In this document: positions 63,784 through 64,000 of the stretch, one piece after another
Position numbering within the stretch: the stretch's first letter is position 1
How the letters are laid out: the number at the start of each line of letters is the position of its first letter
Assembly (NCBI RefSeq): GCF_029946505.1
Contig: NZ_JARZHG010000003.1
Span: 605,358 to 669,357 of the forward strand
Length of the DNA: 64,000 nt
Source of the DNA: Polyangium sp. y55x31
GTDB lineage: Bacteria; Myxococcota_A; Polyangia; Polyangiales; Polyangiaceae
Direction: 5' to 3'
Notes under the pieces: model-generated
The model's input: only the letters and a program-made list of their open reading frames with translations
Database searches by the model: none
Told to the model about the DNA's origin: nothing
Translations under genes and position numbers: made by a program

Positions 63784-64000
63784 TCAGGCCGCGCGCCGAG
63801 GACGCCGACGCAGAGCGATCAGCGCTGCGCCGAGGACGAGCACGAAGCCCGTGCGCGTGTCGCCGGTCGAGCCGACGGTGCGGCAGCCGCAGTTGCCGCC
63901 GTCCTCGCCCACCGTGCCACCGCTGCCGTCGCCGCCGGCGCCGCCAGCGCCGCCAGCGCCGCCAGCGCCACCCGCGCCGCCGTCGCCGCCCGCGCCGCCC
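63784..64000 (-). CDS. 3' end of a Gly-rich surface protein with MYXO-CTERM-type tail
   Basis: 72 codons are visible; the rest is beyond the window. The upstream part is a collagen-like Gly-Gly-Ala low-complexity stretch encoded by GCC/GGC repeats. Then follow EDGGNCGCRTVG with the Cys pair, a hydrophobic helix (GFVLVLGAALIAL) and a basic end (RRRPRRAA). This is the MYXO-CTERM arrangement thought to anchor proteins at the cell surface after processing by a myxosortase-type protease. The stop TGA is at 63786-63784, followed by a hairpin. The function of the main body cannot be seen. Confidence 0.85.
   Translation of the reverse strand, partial: GGAGGDGGAGGAGGAGGAGGAGGDGSGGTVGEDGGNCGCRTVGSTGDTRTGFVLVLGAALIALRRRPRRAA

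Overview
The window is high-GC, densely packed DNA that looks like the chromosome of a myxobacterium of the Polyangiales type (Sorangium/Polyangium-like). The reasons are the many secreted lipoproteins with Cys-rich repeats (including the CGDG...CDDGN...GDGC repeat), a MYXO-CTERM-type tail at the right edge, Ser/Thr kinases with PEGA or TPR extensions, FHA-type sigma-54 activators, kelch and PPC surface proteins, and GTG/TTG starts with 1-4 nt gene overlaps. I see no rRNA, tRNA, CRISPR array, phage or insertion sequence. This is inference from gene content; no database search was run.

Layout, left to right. 1-3224: a truncated Tat-type phospholipase C/phosphoesterase and an orphan sensor histidine kinase. 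3232-9313: a divergent locus with a radical SAM enzyme, two short-chain dehydrogenases and a class III aminotransferase on the minus strand, and a two-gene ABC-2 exporter on the plus strand; it looks like a small lipid or metabolite pathway. 9518-15619: Ser/Thr kinase, PEGA/beta-barrel protein and kelch lipoprotein. 15706-18006: a Cys-rich lipoprotein, an FMN 2-hydroxyacid oxidase and a small lipoprotein. 18068-25993: a minus-strand sulfur operon, read in the order Rrf2 regulator, CysK, MoaD/CysO-like sulfur carrier, CysM, JAMM protease, APS kinase fused to a degraded ATP-sulfurylase domain, then two envelope proteins. 26336-32079: Nudix hydrolase, HEAT-like lipoprotein, acyl-CoA dehydrogenase plus feruloyl-CoA-synthase-like ligase, and a small alpha/beta-barrel protein. 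32086-34621: an Rpn/DUF4351-type protein and an AAA ATPase with a nuclease-like tail. 34683-42080: a PiT phosphate transporter with a Pho-box-like element, a TPR protein, a DUF885 metallopeptidase-like lipoprotein, an unknown protein and an NtrC-like regulator with altered ATPase motifs. 42308-43918: frr and a PP2C phosphatase. 43991-50144: lipoproteins, a cystathionine gamma-synthase-type enzyme, an atypical kinase and a PPC/Cys-rich surface lipoprotein with a polyserine microsatellite. 50318-56601: a mini sigma-like protein, an LptA-like protein, a 43-bp hairpin minisatellite, secreted proteins, an FHA sigma-54 activator and a divergently transcribed DPYCC-repeat lipoprotein. 56625-64000: a giant Ser/Thr kinase, a doubly broken amidohydrolase, a class C beta-lactamase-fold hydrolase with a Cys-rich tail, an operator-like repeat array, and the 3' end of a Gly-rich MYXO-CTERM protein.

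The most interesting systems are the sulfur operon (a protein-bound sulfur relay whose carrier has its GG buried behind three extra residues next to a JAMM protease, joined to sulfate activation with a dead sulfurylase domain) and the radical SAM/SDR/aminotransferase/exporter locus, where one of the two SDRs has lost both the Tyr and the Lys of its active site. A recurring theme is degenerate enzymes (SDR, ATP sulfurylase, sigma-54 AAA+ domain, kinase, nuclease-like domain), which may act as regulators or scaffolds.
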